DNA of 64,000 nt from Carbonactinospora thermoautotrophica (GCF_001543895.1 NZ_JYIJ01000015.1:62001-126000); one strand, 5' to 3'. Numbered from the stretch's first letter, positions 6,988 to 15,543 are shown. Notes: generated by a model from the sequence alone, not told the origin. A program made the numbers and translations.

Positions 6988-8928
6988 TCACCCCTGCGGA
7001 GCGACACCGGCGAACCCGGACTCCTCTGTCGTGCGTTCCGCCGCCGCGCCGGGAGTGGCGCCCTGACGCTCGAACTGGGTGCGGTACAGCTCCGCGTACA
7101 GCCCGCCGGCGGCCAGCAGCTCCTCGTGACGCCCGCGCTCGACGATGCGGCCACCGTCGACGACGAGGATCTGATCGGCTCCGCGCACGGTCGAGAGCCG
7201 GTGCGCGATCACGATCGCGGTACGCCCCTTCAGGGCCGTGGCGAGCGCACGCTGCACGGCGGCCTCGGACTCGGAGTCCAGGTGCGCGGTGGCCTCATCG
7301 AGCACGACCACGTCCGGCTCCTTGAGCAGCAAGCGGGCGAGCGCGAGCCGCTGCTTCTCCCCGCCGGATAGCCGGTAGCCGCGCTCCCCGACCACGGTGT
7401 CGAGCCCGTGAGGCAGCGACGCGACCAGGTCCCAGATCTGCGCCGCCTTGCAGGCAGCGACGAGCTGCTCTTCGGTGGCGTCCGGCCGGGCGTACCGCAG
7501 GTTCTCCCGGATCGTGTCGTGGAACATGTGCGCGTCCTGGGTCACCACGCCGACCTTGGCGTGCAGCGACTCCAGGGTGACGTCACGGACGTCGTACCCG
7601 CCCACACGCACCACCCCGCCGGTCGCGTCGTACAGCCGGGACACCAGGTGCGTGATCGTGGTCTTGCCGGCGCCGGACGGACCGACGAGCGCCACGAGCT
7701 GGCCGGGTTCGGCGCGGAACGAGATGTCGTGCAGCACCTGCTGGGAGGGGGCCACCTCCGGGTTGGCGACCGACTCCAGCGAGGCGAGGGACACCTCCTC
7801 GGCCGATGGGTAGCGGAAGTCCACGTGCTCGAACTCCACCGCCGCCGGGCCGGGCGGGAGCGCTACCGCGCCGGGCTTCTCGCGGATCATGGGTGGCAGG
7901 TCGAGCACCTCGAAGACGCGCTCGAAGCTGACCAGCGCGGCCATCACGTCCACCCGGACGTTGGACAGCGCGGTGAGCGGCCCGTACAACCGGCCGAGCA
8001 GCGTGGCCAGCGCGAGCAGCGTGCCCACGGACAGCGAGCCCGCGATCGCCAGGCGCCCGCCGATCAGGTACACGAGCGCGGTCGCGAGCGACGCGATCAG
8101 CGTGAGCGCGGTGAATAGGACCCGGTTGGACAGCGCGATCCGCACCCCGATGTCGCGTACCCGGCCGGCCTTGGCCGCGAACGCCGTGTCCTCCTCGCCG
8201 GGCCGTCCGTACAGCTTGGCGAGCAGCGCCCCGGCCACGTTGAACCGCTCGGCCATGACCGTGCTCATCTCGGCGTTGAGCTGCATGGACTCCCGTTGCA
8301 GCGCCTGGATGCGACGACCCACGAACTTGGCCGGGACGAGGAAGATCGGCGCCAGGGCGAGCACGGCGAGCGTGACCTGCCAGGACAGGTACAGCATGGC
8401 GCCGCCGACCAGCACCAGGCTGATCAGGTTGGAGACCACGTTGGAGAGCGTGGAGGTGAAGGCCTGCTGCGCGCCGATCACGTCGTTGTTGAGCCGGGAG
8501 ATGAGCGCCCCGGTCTGGGTGCGGGTGAAGAACGCGATCGGCATCCGCTGCACGTGCGCGAACACCCGGGTGCGCAGGACGTAGATCAGGCCCTCGCCGA
8601 TGCGCGCCGAAAAATACCGCTCAGCCAGGCTGGCCGCGGCGTCGAGCATCGCGATCACGGCCACGGCCAAGGCGAGCACGGTGACCACGCCGCCGTTCCC
8701 CCGCAGCACGCCTTGGTCGATGATCCGCCGCAGCAGCAGCGGCGGCAGCACCATGAAGACCGCGTGCAGGGTGACCAGGGCGACGAACAGCACGAGCTGA
8801 CCGGTGAAGGGCCGGGCGAAGCCGAGGATCCGGGAGATCGTTCCTGGGGTCAGCTTCCGGTCCTTGACCGACGGGTCCCGCACATACGAGCGCAGCGTCG
8901 TCCACGAAGGGCCGCTGCCGTTCATCAT
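6988..8928 (-). CDS. ABC exporter, fused permease and ATPase
   Basis: 646 aa half-transporter. Residues about 35-330 form the six-helix exporter membrane domain (MsbA/LmrA type). The nucleotide-binding domain follows with Walker A GPSGAGKTT, Q-loop VVTQDAHMF, signature LSGGEKQRLALARLL, Walker B DVVVLDEATAHLD and the H-loop AHRLST. It would act as a homodimer or pair with a partner, pumping a lipid, drug or peptide out of the cell; substrate is unknown. A 20-residue insertion (SAEEVSLASLESVANP) lies between the first beta strands of the ATPase domain. GGGAGG precedes tandem ATGs at 8928 and 8925. No partner gene is adjacent. Confidence 0.92.
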   Translation of the reverse strand: MMNGSGPSWTTLRSYVRDPSVKDRKLTPGTISRILGFARPFTGQLVLFVALVTLHAVFMVLPPLLLRRIIDQGVLRGNGGVVTVLALAVAVIAMLDAAASLAERYFSARIGEGLIYVLRTRVFAHVQRMPIAFFTRTQTGALISRLNNDVIGAQQAFTSTLSNVVSNLISLVLVGGAMLYLSWQVTLAVLALAPIFLVPAKFVGRRIQALQRESMQLNAEMSTVMAERFNVAGALLAKLYGRPGEEDTAFAAKAGRVRDIGVRIALSNRVLFTALTLIASLATALVYLIGGRLAIAGSLSVGTLLALATLLGRLYGPLTALSNVRVDVMAALVSFERVFEVLDLPPMIREKPGAVALPPGPAAVEFEHVDFRYPSAEEVSLASLESVANPEVAPSQQVLHDISFRAEPGQLVALVGPSGAGKTTITHLVSRLYDATGGVVRVGGYDVRDVTLESLHAKVGVVTQDAHMFHDTIRENLRYARPDATEEQLVAACKAAQIWDLVASLPHGLDTVVGERGYRLSGGEKQRLALARLLLKEPDVVVLDEATAHLDSESEAAVQRALATALKGRTAIVIAHRLSTVRGADQILVVDGGRIVERGRHEELLAAGGLYAELYRTQFERQGATPGAAAERTTEESGFAGVAPQG

Positions 8929-9512
8929 GAGCCGCCTCCCGGATCTCTCGCCGCTCCGGCCGCGATCGTCGCCACCGTCACAGCCAACTCAACAAGAGCG
9001 GACGGCCAGCCACTTCCCGCCGCGCCGTGGACCGTCCTGGCGGTTGTCCGGGCCGGCCTCCCGGATCGCTCTCCATGGTGACTCGCCCGGAAACAGGGCA
9101 GGGTCGTCCGGGCCGGCCCCACCTTCGATGTGCCGGTGAGCAGCGGGCGTGTTCCGGCGAGGAGCGAGTCCCGGTTTCCCGATCACTCTTTCCGCCTTGT
9201 TTCGCCCGGTCGCTGTTCGAGATCTTGGATCTGGATTGTGCGCGCCATGATCGAATGCGTGAGTGGCACGTCGCACCGCCTGGTCGTTGCGCGGCGTGGC
9301 CCGGCTGCTTTCGGTTCCTGTTTTCGGTTCCCGCGTTCGGCGGGTGAACCCCGGCGCTGTCTTGCTGTCTTCGCTGCCGGATCGGCGGCGACACCGGATC
9401 GGCGCCGCCGCGCCAGCCGGGCCCGCGCGGCCGAGTGCTGGCCCGGCCAGGAGGCTGTGGCCGCACCGCGGCCCCGATCCCGGCCGCTGCGACTGCGTGC
9501 CGAGAAACGGAG

Positions 9513-9538
9513 GGGCCCGAGGCGAACGCCTCGGGCCC
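9513..9538. terminator. Strong hairpin, possible terminator or attenuator
   Basis: An 11-bp perfect stem, GGGCCCGAGGC with GCCTCGGGCCC, closes a GAAC loop. There is no T-run. It is in the middle of a gene-free region, so which transcript it ends is unclear. On the plus strand a short open frame begins at a GTG at 9263 upstream, which would suit an attenuator layout, but no biosynthetic gene follows. Confidence 0.5.
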
Positions 9539-9842
9539 TGTCGCGAACTCGCGGCCACGGGGGAGAACCGCGTCTCGCTGTGGTGTATCCGCAGCTCCGG
9601 TGACTATCCGAATGACCGCTGACCGGGGCACGGGGGATTCACCCCGGCACGACTTAGTCACCCGAGGCTGCGTCAGCAGATTAACGCATCCGGCTGTCGG
9701 GTACGTAATCGACTGCCCGTTGAGTCCGGCACCAGGCGGTCGGGCGTACCGTGAAAACGGTCACATCAACCAAGATCGCGATCTTTGCCGCGATGATCAC
9801 ACCACCTCCCAGAAGACGCCGATTTCGGGGATCTCGAAATCC

Positions 9843-9912
9843 AGGAAGCCGGTAATACCCGGGCTTCCTTGACCGGCGATTACGAAACGCTCGCGTACCG
9901 GGTCCGCCCGGT
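9843..9912. terminator. Two hairpins after the acyl-CoA dehydrogenase pseudogene
   Basis: 9843-9869 pairs AGGAAGCC with GGCTTCCT, and 9897-9912 pairs ACCGGG with CCCGGT around TCCG. Both lie just beyond the leftward pseudogene's last codon and may once have ended the enoyl-CoA hydratase/dehydrogenase transcript. Confidence 0.4.
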
Positions 9913-9928
9913 GAGGCGAATCCGCCGG

Positions 9929-10809
9929 CTAGAACGCGGAAATCCCGGTGAGCTCCCGGCCGATGAGCAGTTTCTGAATCTGACGGTCCCCTCGTGCGGG
10001 GTGGCGACCCGGGCGTCGCGCAAATACTTCCCCGCCGGGAACTCGGTACTCGTAACCGCCGTGCACCTGAATGCAGTTGTTGGCCACCCGAACGGACGCC
10101 TCGGTGGCGAACAGCTTCGCCTTCGAAGCGGCCAGCGCGTACCGCTCGCCGCGTGCCTTCAGGTCCGCGGCGCGCCAGGTGAGCAGCCGGACCGCGGCCA
10201 CGTCCACGGCAGAGTCAGCGATCACTGCACGAGCTGGTGCGCGGCGATCGGCTCTGCTCCCGCTGCTTCGCGTACGCGACCATCGCGCGGCCTGCGCCAG
10301 GCCCACGCAGGACGCGGCGGTCGACATGCGGCCGTCGTCCAGCGCGGGCAACGCCACCTTGAGCCCGCGGCCCTCCGGGCCGAGCAGCGCCCCCGGCCCG
10401 ACCTCGACACAGGATCAGCTCGGCGATGGCGCGCAGGTCGGCGGGATTGCCATGATCCGGCTCGGTGAGGCCGAAGCAGCCGAGCCGGTGGCCATGACCG
10501 GCAGCCACTCTGCTTCTGCTCCGGCGTGCCCTAACGCTGGGTGGAGCTGGCCACCAGGCCCAGGTGCACCGAGACGATCGAGGGTCACCCCAGCCGAGTT
10601 CCTCGACGAACAGCACGTACGTGACGGGGTCGGCCCCACCGCCGCCGTACTCCTCCGGGATTCCCGATGAAGCCGGTCTGGCGCAGCCCGTCCAGGGCCT
10701 CGACCGGAAACCGCTCCTCGCGGTCGTTGCCCAACGCATGGGGCGCCACGACCGCGTCAACCCACTCGCGGACGGCCTTGCGGACCGCCTGGCTCAGGCT
10801 CAGGTCCAC
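9929..10809 (-). pseudogene. Decayed acyl-CoA dehydrogenase
   Basis: The remains span about 880 bases, against roughly 1,150 for an intact acyl-CoA dehydrogenase. Recognisable pieces occur in changing frames: the N-terminus (MDLSLSQAVRKAVREWVD), GIPEEYGGGGADPVTYVLFV, IVSVHLGLVASSTQR followed by an in-frame TAG, GCFGLTEPDHGNPAD, MSTAASCVGLAQAA, KAKLFATEASVRVANN, IQVHGGYEY and the classic C-terminus LLIGRELTGISAF. The middle beta-barrel region is largely deleted after TEPDHGNPAD. Several frameshifts plus a stop make function impossible as it stands. Its GTG start (10809) follows the intact enoyl-CoA hydratase stop by two bases, so the two were once an operon for acyl-CoA oxidation. Confidence 0.88.
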
Positions 10810-10811
10810 GG

Positions 10812-11639
10812 CTACTCCCCCAGTCCGGCCAGGTCACGGAGCCGCCGGATCTGGGCCGCGCGCTCCGCGGACCGCTGCTCGTCGTACGAGCGCCCGCCGG
10901 CACCCTGGAGCAGCGCCTTCAGCTCCACCACCGCGTCGCGCGGGGTCGCGAGGACGGCGGCCACGAGGTCCTGGGTGGCGGCGGCCAGCTCGGCCAGCGG
11001 CACGACGAGCGTGGCCAGGCCGAGCTGTTGCGCCTCCTTCGCGTCGATCCACCGGCCCGTGGCGCAGATCTCCAGCGCCCGGGCGTAGCCGACGCAGTCG
11101 ACCAGCGGCTTGGTGCCCCCGAGATCCGGCACGAGGCCGAGACTGGTCTCCCGCATGGCGAACCGCACGTCGTCGGCGACCACTCTCAGGTCGCAGGCGA
11201 GCGCGAGCTGGAAGCCAGCACCGACCGCGTGCCCGGCGACCGACGCGATCGAGACGAGGTCGGGCCGCCGCCACCAGGTGAACGCCTCCTGGTACGACTC
11301 CAGGGTGGCGTCCAGAGCGGCGTCGTCCTGGCGGGCGAGCGTGCCGATGAACTCCGGGGTGAGCCTGGACAGGTCCAGGCCCGCGGAGAACGACGGGCCC
11401 TCACCCCGCAGGACGACCACGCGCACCGTGCCCGGGAGAGCACGCCCGATCGCGGCGAGAGCCTGCCACGTCTCAGGCGTCTGCGCGTTGCGCCGCTCCG
11501 GGCGGGCGAGGGTCACGGTCGCGACCGCTCCCTCGACAGCGCAACGGACCCCGCCGGCGGCCAGCAGATCAGCCGGAACGCCCGGTGGTCCAGGCGCGTC
11601 ATCCGGGGCGGAGGCGGATGGTTCGAGCGTGCCTTCCAT
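10812..11639 (-). CDS. Enoyl-CoA hydratase/isomerase family protein
   Basis: 275 aa crotonase-fold protein. ATVTLARPERRNAQ, the oxyanion-hole segment (SFSAGLDLSRL) and AGHAVGAGFQLALACDLRV are diagnostic. The second catalytic acid position falls in the region SLGLVPDLGGTKPL, where Pro-Asp rather than Glu is seen, so hydratase against isomerase or hydrolase activity is not settled. A ~30-residue Pro/Ala-rich leader precedes the fold. AGGAG lies nine bases before the ATG. Its former operon partner, an acyl-CoA dehydrogenase just downstream, has decayed, so the gene may now serve another pathway or be on its way out. Confidence 0.87.
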   Translation of the reverse strand: MEGTLEPSASAPDDAPGPPGVPADLLAAGGVRCAVEGAVATVTLARPERRNAQTPETWQALAAIGRALPGTVRVVVLRGEGPSFSAGLDLSRLTPEFIGTLARQDDAALDATLESYQEAFTWWRRPDLVSIASVAGHAVGAGFQLALACDLRVVADDVRFAMRETSLGLVPDLGGTKPLVDCVGYARALEICATGRWIDAKEAQQLGLATLVVPLAELAAATQDLVAAVLATPRDAVVELKALLQGAGGRSYDEQRSAERAAQIRRLRDLAGLGE

Positions 11640-11743
11640 GTGCTTCTCTCCTGAGGCTGCATGCGTTGAGCACGCTCGACCTTAGCCACCCCGCCCCGGC
11701 GGCCGTCGGCTTGGCTGTCCGGTGCGCTCGGTACGAGTTCGGG

Positions 11744-11980
11744 TCAGCCCTTGTTCGTGGCGGTCTTCGTCTTGCCCTTGCCGCGGGTCGCGCCGCCGCG
11801 GCCGCGCAGCTGCACTCCGGACTCGGTCAGCATGCGGTGGACGAATCCGTACGACCGGCCGGTCTGCTGGGCCAAAGCGCGGATGCTCTGCCCTTGCTCG
11901 TACTTCTTCTTCAGGTCCGCGCTTAGTTTTTCCCGCGCGGCGCCGGTCACCCGGCTCCCCTTCTTCAGCGTCTCGGCCAC
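11744..11980 (-). CDS. Small helix-turn-helix DNA-binding protein
   Basis: 78 aa from the GTG at 11980. It has a basic N-terminus (AETLKKGSRVTGAAREKL), one HTH (YEQGQSIRALAQQTGRSYGFVHRML) and a basic Gly/Arg/Lys tail. Small proteins of this layout, starting near AETLKKGSRVTG, are widely conserved in actinomycetes; their role is not well defined. GAGGAGG five to eleven bases before the GTG fixes this start. Longer in-frame starts at 12007 and 12037 arise partly from a tandem repeat and lack a ribosome site. It stands alone with an AT-rich upstream region. Confidence 0.8.
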   Translation of the reverse strand: MAETLKKGSRVTGAAREKLSADLKKKYEQGQSIRALAQQTGRSYGFVHRMLTESGVQLRGRGGATRGKGKTKTATNKG

Positions 11981-11990
11981 TCGTGCCTCC

Positions 11991-12016
11991 TCATGGGAAG
12001 TGCTCATGGGAAGTGC
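11991..12016. repeat. Perfect tandem 13-bp repeat before the HTH gene
   Basis: TCATGGGAAGTGC occurs twice head to tail. On the minus strand each copy carries an ATG, and the second ATG runs into the GAGGAGG ribosome site of the GTG start at 11980. It may be a recent duplication or a paired protein site in the 5' leader. Confidence 0.75.
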
Positions 12017-12095
12017 GTTACCCTTTCCCATGATCACCCTTTCTTAGGCTTGTGGCCAGCACTTACACAAAGTTCTTGGTCTCTTTTTGGTCGCG

Positions 12096-12110
12096 GAAAA
12101 TCAGATTTTC
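12096..12110. promoter_or_regulatory. Perfect 15-bp dyad upstream of the HTH gene
   Basis: GAAAATC-A-GATTTTC is a perfect inverted repeat in the unusually AT-rich 12040-12240 intergenic stretch, about 115 bases upstream of the HTH start. It is a good candidate operator, perhaps for the HTH protein itself. A promoter likely lies in the same stretch; no gene is seen from 12038 to 12278. Confidence 0.5.
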
Positions 12111-12278
12111 GTCACACTAGCGGCCACGATTCCTATCAGTAATCTACCCACTACGCCCCGTCGTCAAAATAATCACCCGTACGGAGTACTGATCGTCTTG
12201 GCCTTGAGCACCCAGCGCTACGGCAAAGACACAATCGGTGTCGAGGCCCGGGCGAGCCCGGCGAGCGCCGAATAAGGC

Positions 12279-13835
12279 TCACCCGGATGCGTACTCGGCG
12301 CGAATGTGTGCCCGGCTCAGCTTTCCAGTGGGGGTACGCGGCAGCCGCTCGGCGAACCGCACCTCCCGCGGACACTTGTACCCCGCCAGCCGCTCCCGGC
12401 AGAACGCGGTCAGCTCGGCCGCCAGCTCCGCGCCGGGCGCCACGCCGGCCGCCGGCTCCACCACCGCGGTCACGCGCTGTCCCCACTCTGGGTCGGGCAG
12501 GCCGACGACCACCACGTCGCCGACTGCGGGGTGCTGCTGCAACACCCCCTCCACCTCGGCCGGGTAGATGTTGACGCCGCCGGAGATGATCAGGTCGGTA
12601 CGGCGGTCGAGCAGGTACAGGTAACCGTCCTCGTCCAGGTACCCGACGTCGCCCACGGTGAAGAAGTCACCCCGGTACGCCGCGGCGGTCTTGGCCGGGT
12701 CCTTGTGGTACTCGAAGCCGTCGCCGTTGCGCAGGTACACCGTGCCGGGCTTGCCCGGCGGCAGCTCGCGTCCGTCGTCGTCCAGGATCCGGACCTGCGC
12801 ACCCAGCCAGGCCCGGCCCACGGTCCCGGGGCGGGCCAGCCACTCCTCGGGGCGCACGAACGTGCCGCCGCCCTCGGTCGAGGAGTAGAACTCGTACAGC
12901 ACCGGCCCCCACCACTCGAGCATCCGGCGCTTGGTCTCCACCGGGCAGGGCGCGCCCGCGTGGAACACCTGGCGCAGTGAACCGGTGTCGTACGCCTTCC
13001 GCGTCTCCTCCGGCAGGGCGAGCAGCCGCTGGAACATGATCGGCACCATGAACGAGTCGGTGACCCGGTACCGCTGGATCAGCTCCAGCGCGCCCTCGGG
13101 CGTGAACCGGTCCATGACGACGACCAGGTGTCCCAGGTGCAGCGCCCAGCCCGCGTGCCGGGCCGGGGCGGAGTGGTACAGCGGGGAGACGACCAGGTGG
13201 ACACCGTCGCCGGGCGTGAGGCCGTACTGGGCGACGACGGTCGGCAACCGCCGGGCCAGGTCCGCCTCCGGCTCGCAGCCGGGCAGCCGCGGCCGTACCC
13301 CCTTGGGCCGCCCGGTGGTGCCGGAGGTGTACAGCATGGGCCGGCCGGCGAGACGGTCGGCCGGCGGGTCCGCCGGTTGCCCGGCCACCAGCTCGGTCAG
13401 GGGACGGAAGCCGGCCACCTCCGGGACGCCGAAGCAGCGGTCCGGCGGCAGCCCGGCGGCCGTGGCGGCGGCCCGGGCGGCGTCCGCGAACCGCGCGCTG
13501 GCGAGGAACACCCGGGCGTCGGAGTCGGTCAGGATGTAGGCGATCTCATCCGCGGTGAGGTGCCAGTTGATCGCGGTCAGGTACAGGCCGAGCTGGGCGG
13601 TGGCCAACTGCACGGCCAGGAAGTCGGTCCCGTTGGGCAGCAGGACCGCGACCACATCGCCCGGACGCAGCCCGAACGCGCGCAGCCCGCGGGAGAGCCG
13701 GTTGACGCGCTCGTAGAGCGCGCCGTACGTGGTTTCAGCCCCGTCCGGGCCGACCACCGCGACCCGCTTCGGATGCGCCCGGGCGATCTCCCAGAACCCG
13801 AGCGCGCCGTCGACCGTGTGTTCCCGAGCTGACAT
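12279..13835 (-). CDS. Acyl-CoA synthetase (AMP-forming), FadD-like
   Basis: 518 aa. ANL-family enzymes activate a carboxylic acid as acyl-AMP, then transfer it to CoA. The P-loop MLYTSGTTGRPKG, the A5 motif EFYSSTEGGG, the hinge region DRRTDLIISGGVNIYPAEVE and the C-terminal lysine in PRTPTGKLSR are intact. A short insert (RLPGCEPEADLARRLP) follows the P-loop. The start at 13835 (MSAREH) is preferred over 13844; neither has a strong ribosome site. The substrate is likely a fatty or related acid. Together with the nearby hydratase and the dehydrogenase remnant it suggests a fatty acid degradation locus, partly lost. Confidence 0.9.
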   Translation of the reverse strand: MSAREHTVDGALGFWEIARAHPKRVAVVGPDGAETTYGALYERVNRLSRGLRAFGLRPGDVVAVLLPNGTDFLAVQLATAQLGLYLTAINWHLTADEIAYILTDSDARVFLASARFADAARAAATAAGLPPDRCFGVPEVAGFRPLTELVAGQPADPPADRLAGRPMLYTSGTTGRPKGVRPRLPGCEPEADLARRLPTVVAQYGLTPGDGVHLVVSPLYHSAPARHAGWALHLGHLVVVMDRFTPEGALELIQRYRVTDSFMVPIMFQRLLALPEETRKAYDTGSLRQVFHAGAPCPVETKRRMLEWWGPVLYEFYSSTEGGGTFVRPEEWLARPGTVGRAWLGAQVRILDDDGRELPPGKPGTVYLRNGDGFEYHKDPAKTAAAYRGDFFTVGDVGYLDEDGYLYLLDRRTDLIISGGVNIYPAEVEGVLQQHPAVGDVVVVGLPDPEWGQRVTAVVEPAAGVAPGAELAAELTAFCRERLAGYKCPREVRFAERLPRTPTGKLSRAHIRAEYASG

Positions 13836-13884
13836 GCGCCGCATCGTACGCGGCCTCGCTCCCGCGGCCCGAGTGCGCTCCGTG

Positions 13885-13926
13885 CCGGCTGTGCGGGTCG
13901 GCGCATGCGCCGACCCGCACAGCCGG
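13885..13926. terminator. 42-base perfect palindrome between two leftward genes
   Basis: The stretch is a perfect inverted repeat with 21 paired bases per arm and no mismatch, centred on GCATGC at 13903-13908. It starts ten bases past the stop of the DJ-1/PfpI gene and precedes the acyl-CoA synthetase gene. It would form a very stable RNA hairpin, so transcription termination or mRNA protection is likely; a DNA-binding or cruciform role is possible too. Confidence 0.7.
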
Positions 13927-13935
13927 GTGATCCGA

Positions 13936-14499
13936 TCAGCTCACCGGGGCCTTGGAGCGCAGGATCCGGAGGAACTCCCGCATCCAGGCCGGGTGGTCCG
14001 GCCACGCCCGGGCGGAGACCATCAGGCCGTCGACGACCGCCTCGCCGTCGACGAACTCAGCACCGGCGGACCGGATGTCGGGCGCGCAGGCCGGGTACGC
14101 CGCGGTGCGCCGGCCCTTGAGGACGCCGGCGGCGAGGAGAGCCTGGCCGCCGTGGCACAGGTGCGCGACCGGCTTGTCCTGCTCGAAGAAGTGCCTGATG
14201 ATGCGCTGACAGTCGGGGTCGTTGCGGATGTACTCGGGCGCGCGTCCGCCGGGGACGACCAGCGCCACGTACTCCGTGGGGTCGACCTCGGCGAAGGACA
14301 GGTCGGCCGGCCAGGTGCGCCCGGGTTTCTCGGTGTAGGTGTCGAACCCCTCGGCGAAGTCGTGGACCACGAACTGGAGCCGCTTCTTGCTCGGTGCGGC
14401 GATGTGGACCTCGTACCCCTCCTCCAGCAGCCGCTGGTACGGGTACATGACCTCCAGGTCCTCAGCGGCGTCACCGGTGATCATGAGCACTTTGGGCAT
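13936..14499 (-). CDS. DJ-1/PfpI family protein
   Basis: 187 aa. The class I amidotransferase-like fold begins KVLMITGDAAEDLEVMYPYQ and carries the nucleophile elbow AHLCHGGQ (Cys with adjacent His), with ALVVPGGRAPEY as the usual Glu/Gly loop. Such proteins act as glyoxalase III/deglycase-like enzymes, chaperones or proteases; the actual role is unclear. The ATG at 14499 follows GAGGAGTGAGG. This ribosome site contains the stop of the small upstream reading frame at 14505-14751, suggesting they are co-transcribed. Confidence 0.9.
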   Translation of the reverse strand: MPKVLMITGDAAEDLEVMYPYQRLLEEGYEVHIAAPSKKRLQFVVHDFAEGFDTYTEKPGRTWPADLSFAEVDPTEYVALVVPGGRAPEYIRNDPDCQRIIRHFFEQDKPVAHLCHGGQALLAAGVLKGRRTAAYPACAPDIRSAGAEFVDGEAVVDGLMVSARAWPDHPAWMREFLRILRSKAPVS

Positions 14500-14504
14500 A
14501 CGCC

Positions 14505-14751
14505 TCACTCCTCGACGCTGAGGGCGGGAACAGTGTCGGTCTCATACTCGACCGGCAGGCCAAGCCCCACAACAGGTGAATGTTCCTCTAACAGGATAAG
14601 TTCTCGAAAGGCGTACAGATCGGCTACTGGCCATTCATCGTTCCGGGCGGCGTGGGCGCGGGAAGCCGCCTCGCGCAGCTCGGCGACCTGCGGACAGGCC
14701 GCTCCGCAGGGCGAGGCCGTCGGCCGGGCGCTCCAGCTCCCGTGCTGACAC
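14505..14751 (-). pseudogene. Small gene with a frameshift, upstream of the DJ-1 gene
   Basis: Starting at a GTG (14751), one frame encodes SARELERPADGLALRSGLSA; a second frame then continues QVAELREAASRAHAARNDEW, later ELILLEEHSPVVGLGLPVEY, and stops at 14505-14507. The two join smoothly near 14685-14690 if one base is removed or two added, so it looks like one ~80-aa gene with an indel, either real or a sequencing error. The second half has lower GC at third positions than its neighbours. I know no family for it. The stop lies within the ribosome site of the DJ-1 gene. Confidence 0.4.
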
Positions 14752-14801
14752 GGCCGCCGCGATGCGGCGGCGAACTGGCGGATAGCCGGGGGATCTTGAG
14801 G

Positions 14802-14824
14802 CTTTCCGACGTGTCGTCGGAAAG
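14802..14824. promoter_or_regulatory. Perfect operator dyad for the TetR gene
   Basis: CTTTCCGAC and GTCGGAAAG form a perfect 9-bp inverted repeat around GTGTC, ending 16 bases before the TetR ATG. Position and symmetry fit an autoregulatory TetR operator. It may also affect the leftward DJ-1 transcript, whose upstream frame begins at 14751. Confidence 0.75.
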
Positions 14825-14840
14825 AGTTATCGTGAGGGAC

Positions 14841-15416
14841 ATGCCGCGGATCACCGCGCCGACCCTGGCGCAACACCGTTCCCGGCAGCTTCACGCCCTG
14901 TTGGAGGCTGCGCGGGAGATCGTGCGCGAGGCCGGCCCGCAGGCGCTCACGCTGGCCGCGCTCGCCCGCCGGGTGGGACTGTCGCGGCCCAGCCTCTACG
15001 AGTACTTCCCGTCCCGCGACGACCTGGTCGTCGCGCTCCTGGCCGAGGAGGTGCCGGCGTGGGCGGACCGGCTGCGGGCCGCGCTGGCCGCATACGGCAC
15101 GCTGGAGGAGCAGGTCGCCGCCTTCGTCCGCGCCGAGCTGGAGCTGATGCGCGAGCAGGCCATGGCCGTCGCCCTGACCGAGCACGCGCTCACCCCCCGC
15201 GAGCGCGTGCGGCGCGAGCACGCGCGGTTGCTGCGGCCGCTGGTCGACGCGCTGGCCGCCGTCGGCGTCCCGGAGCCGGAGCTGCGTGCCGAACTCGTCG
15301 AGGGGGTGGTGACCGCGGCCGGCCACCGCCTGTACGCCGGGGCCGACCCGGAGACGGTCATCGCCGCCGCCGTCGCGCAGGCCGTGCACGGGATCGGCGG
15401 GTGGGCCCGGGGGTGA
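14841..15416 (+). CDS. TetR family transcriptional regulator
   Basis: 191 aa. The N-terminal HTH is typical: [20 protein letters not shown], then [20 protein letters not shown]. The rest is an all-helical ligand-binding and dimer domain of unknown ligand. The ATG at 14841 follows GAGGGAC; an open frame continues upstream to 14652 but crosses the operator and lacks family similarity. The perfect dyad at 14802-14824 is the likely self-operator. Likely targets are itself and perhaps the divergent DJ-1 pair. Confidence 0.9.
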   Translation: MPRITAPTLAQHRSRQLHALLEAAREIVREAGPQALTLAALARRVGLSRPSLYEYFPSRDDLVVALLAEEVPAWADRLRAALAAYGTLEEQVAAFVRAELELMREQAMAVALTEHALTPRERVRREHARLLRPLVDALAAVGVPEPELRAELVEGVVTAAGHRLYAGADPETVIAAAVAQAVHGIGGWARG

Positions 15417-15543
15417 GAACCACCGGCGGACAGCCGCCAGCTGGCGGGCCACGTCCTGCGATGCGCGGGGGACGTGCCGCCGAGGAGACGTTCCTCATGA
15501 CGCGAGCCCGGCCGGGTCCCCGACGACCTGCCGTGGCGGTACG

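Larger units (their letters stand above)
8929..9928. other. 1-kb stretch without a convincing gene
   Basis: No frame shows a start with ribosome site and steady codon bias. It holds a strong hairpin at 9513-9538 and, nearer the pseudogene, dyads at 9748-9761 (ACCGT-gaaa-ACGGT), 9821-9841 (GATTTCG-7 nt-CGAAATC), 9843-9869 and 9897-9912. The half from 9600 onward is distinctly less GC-rich than the window. The 9-mer TTCGGTTCC occurs twice near 9310-9335. An RNA gene or remains of lost genes are possible. Confidence 0.5.

Noticed and set aside
9246-9540. A trp- or leu-type attenuator with leader peptide
   Set aside because: The short frames before the 9513 hairpin lack a run of one amino acid's codons, and no biosynthetic gene follows on that strand.
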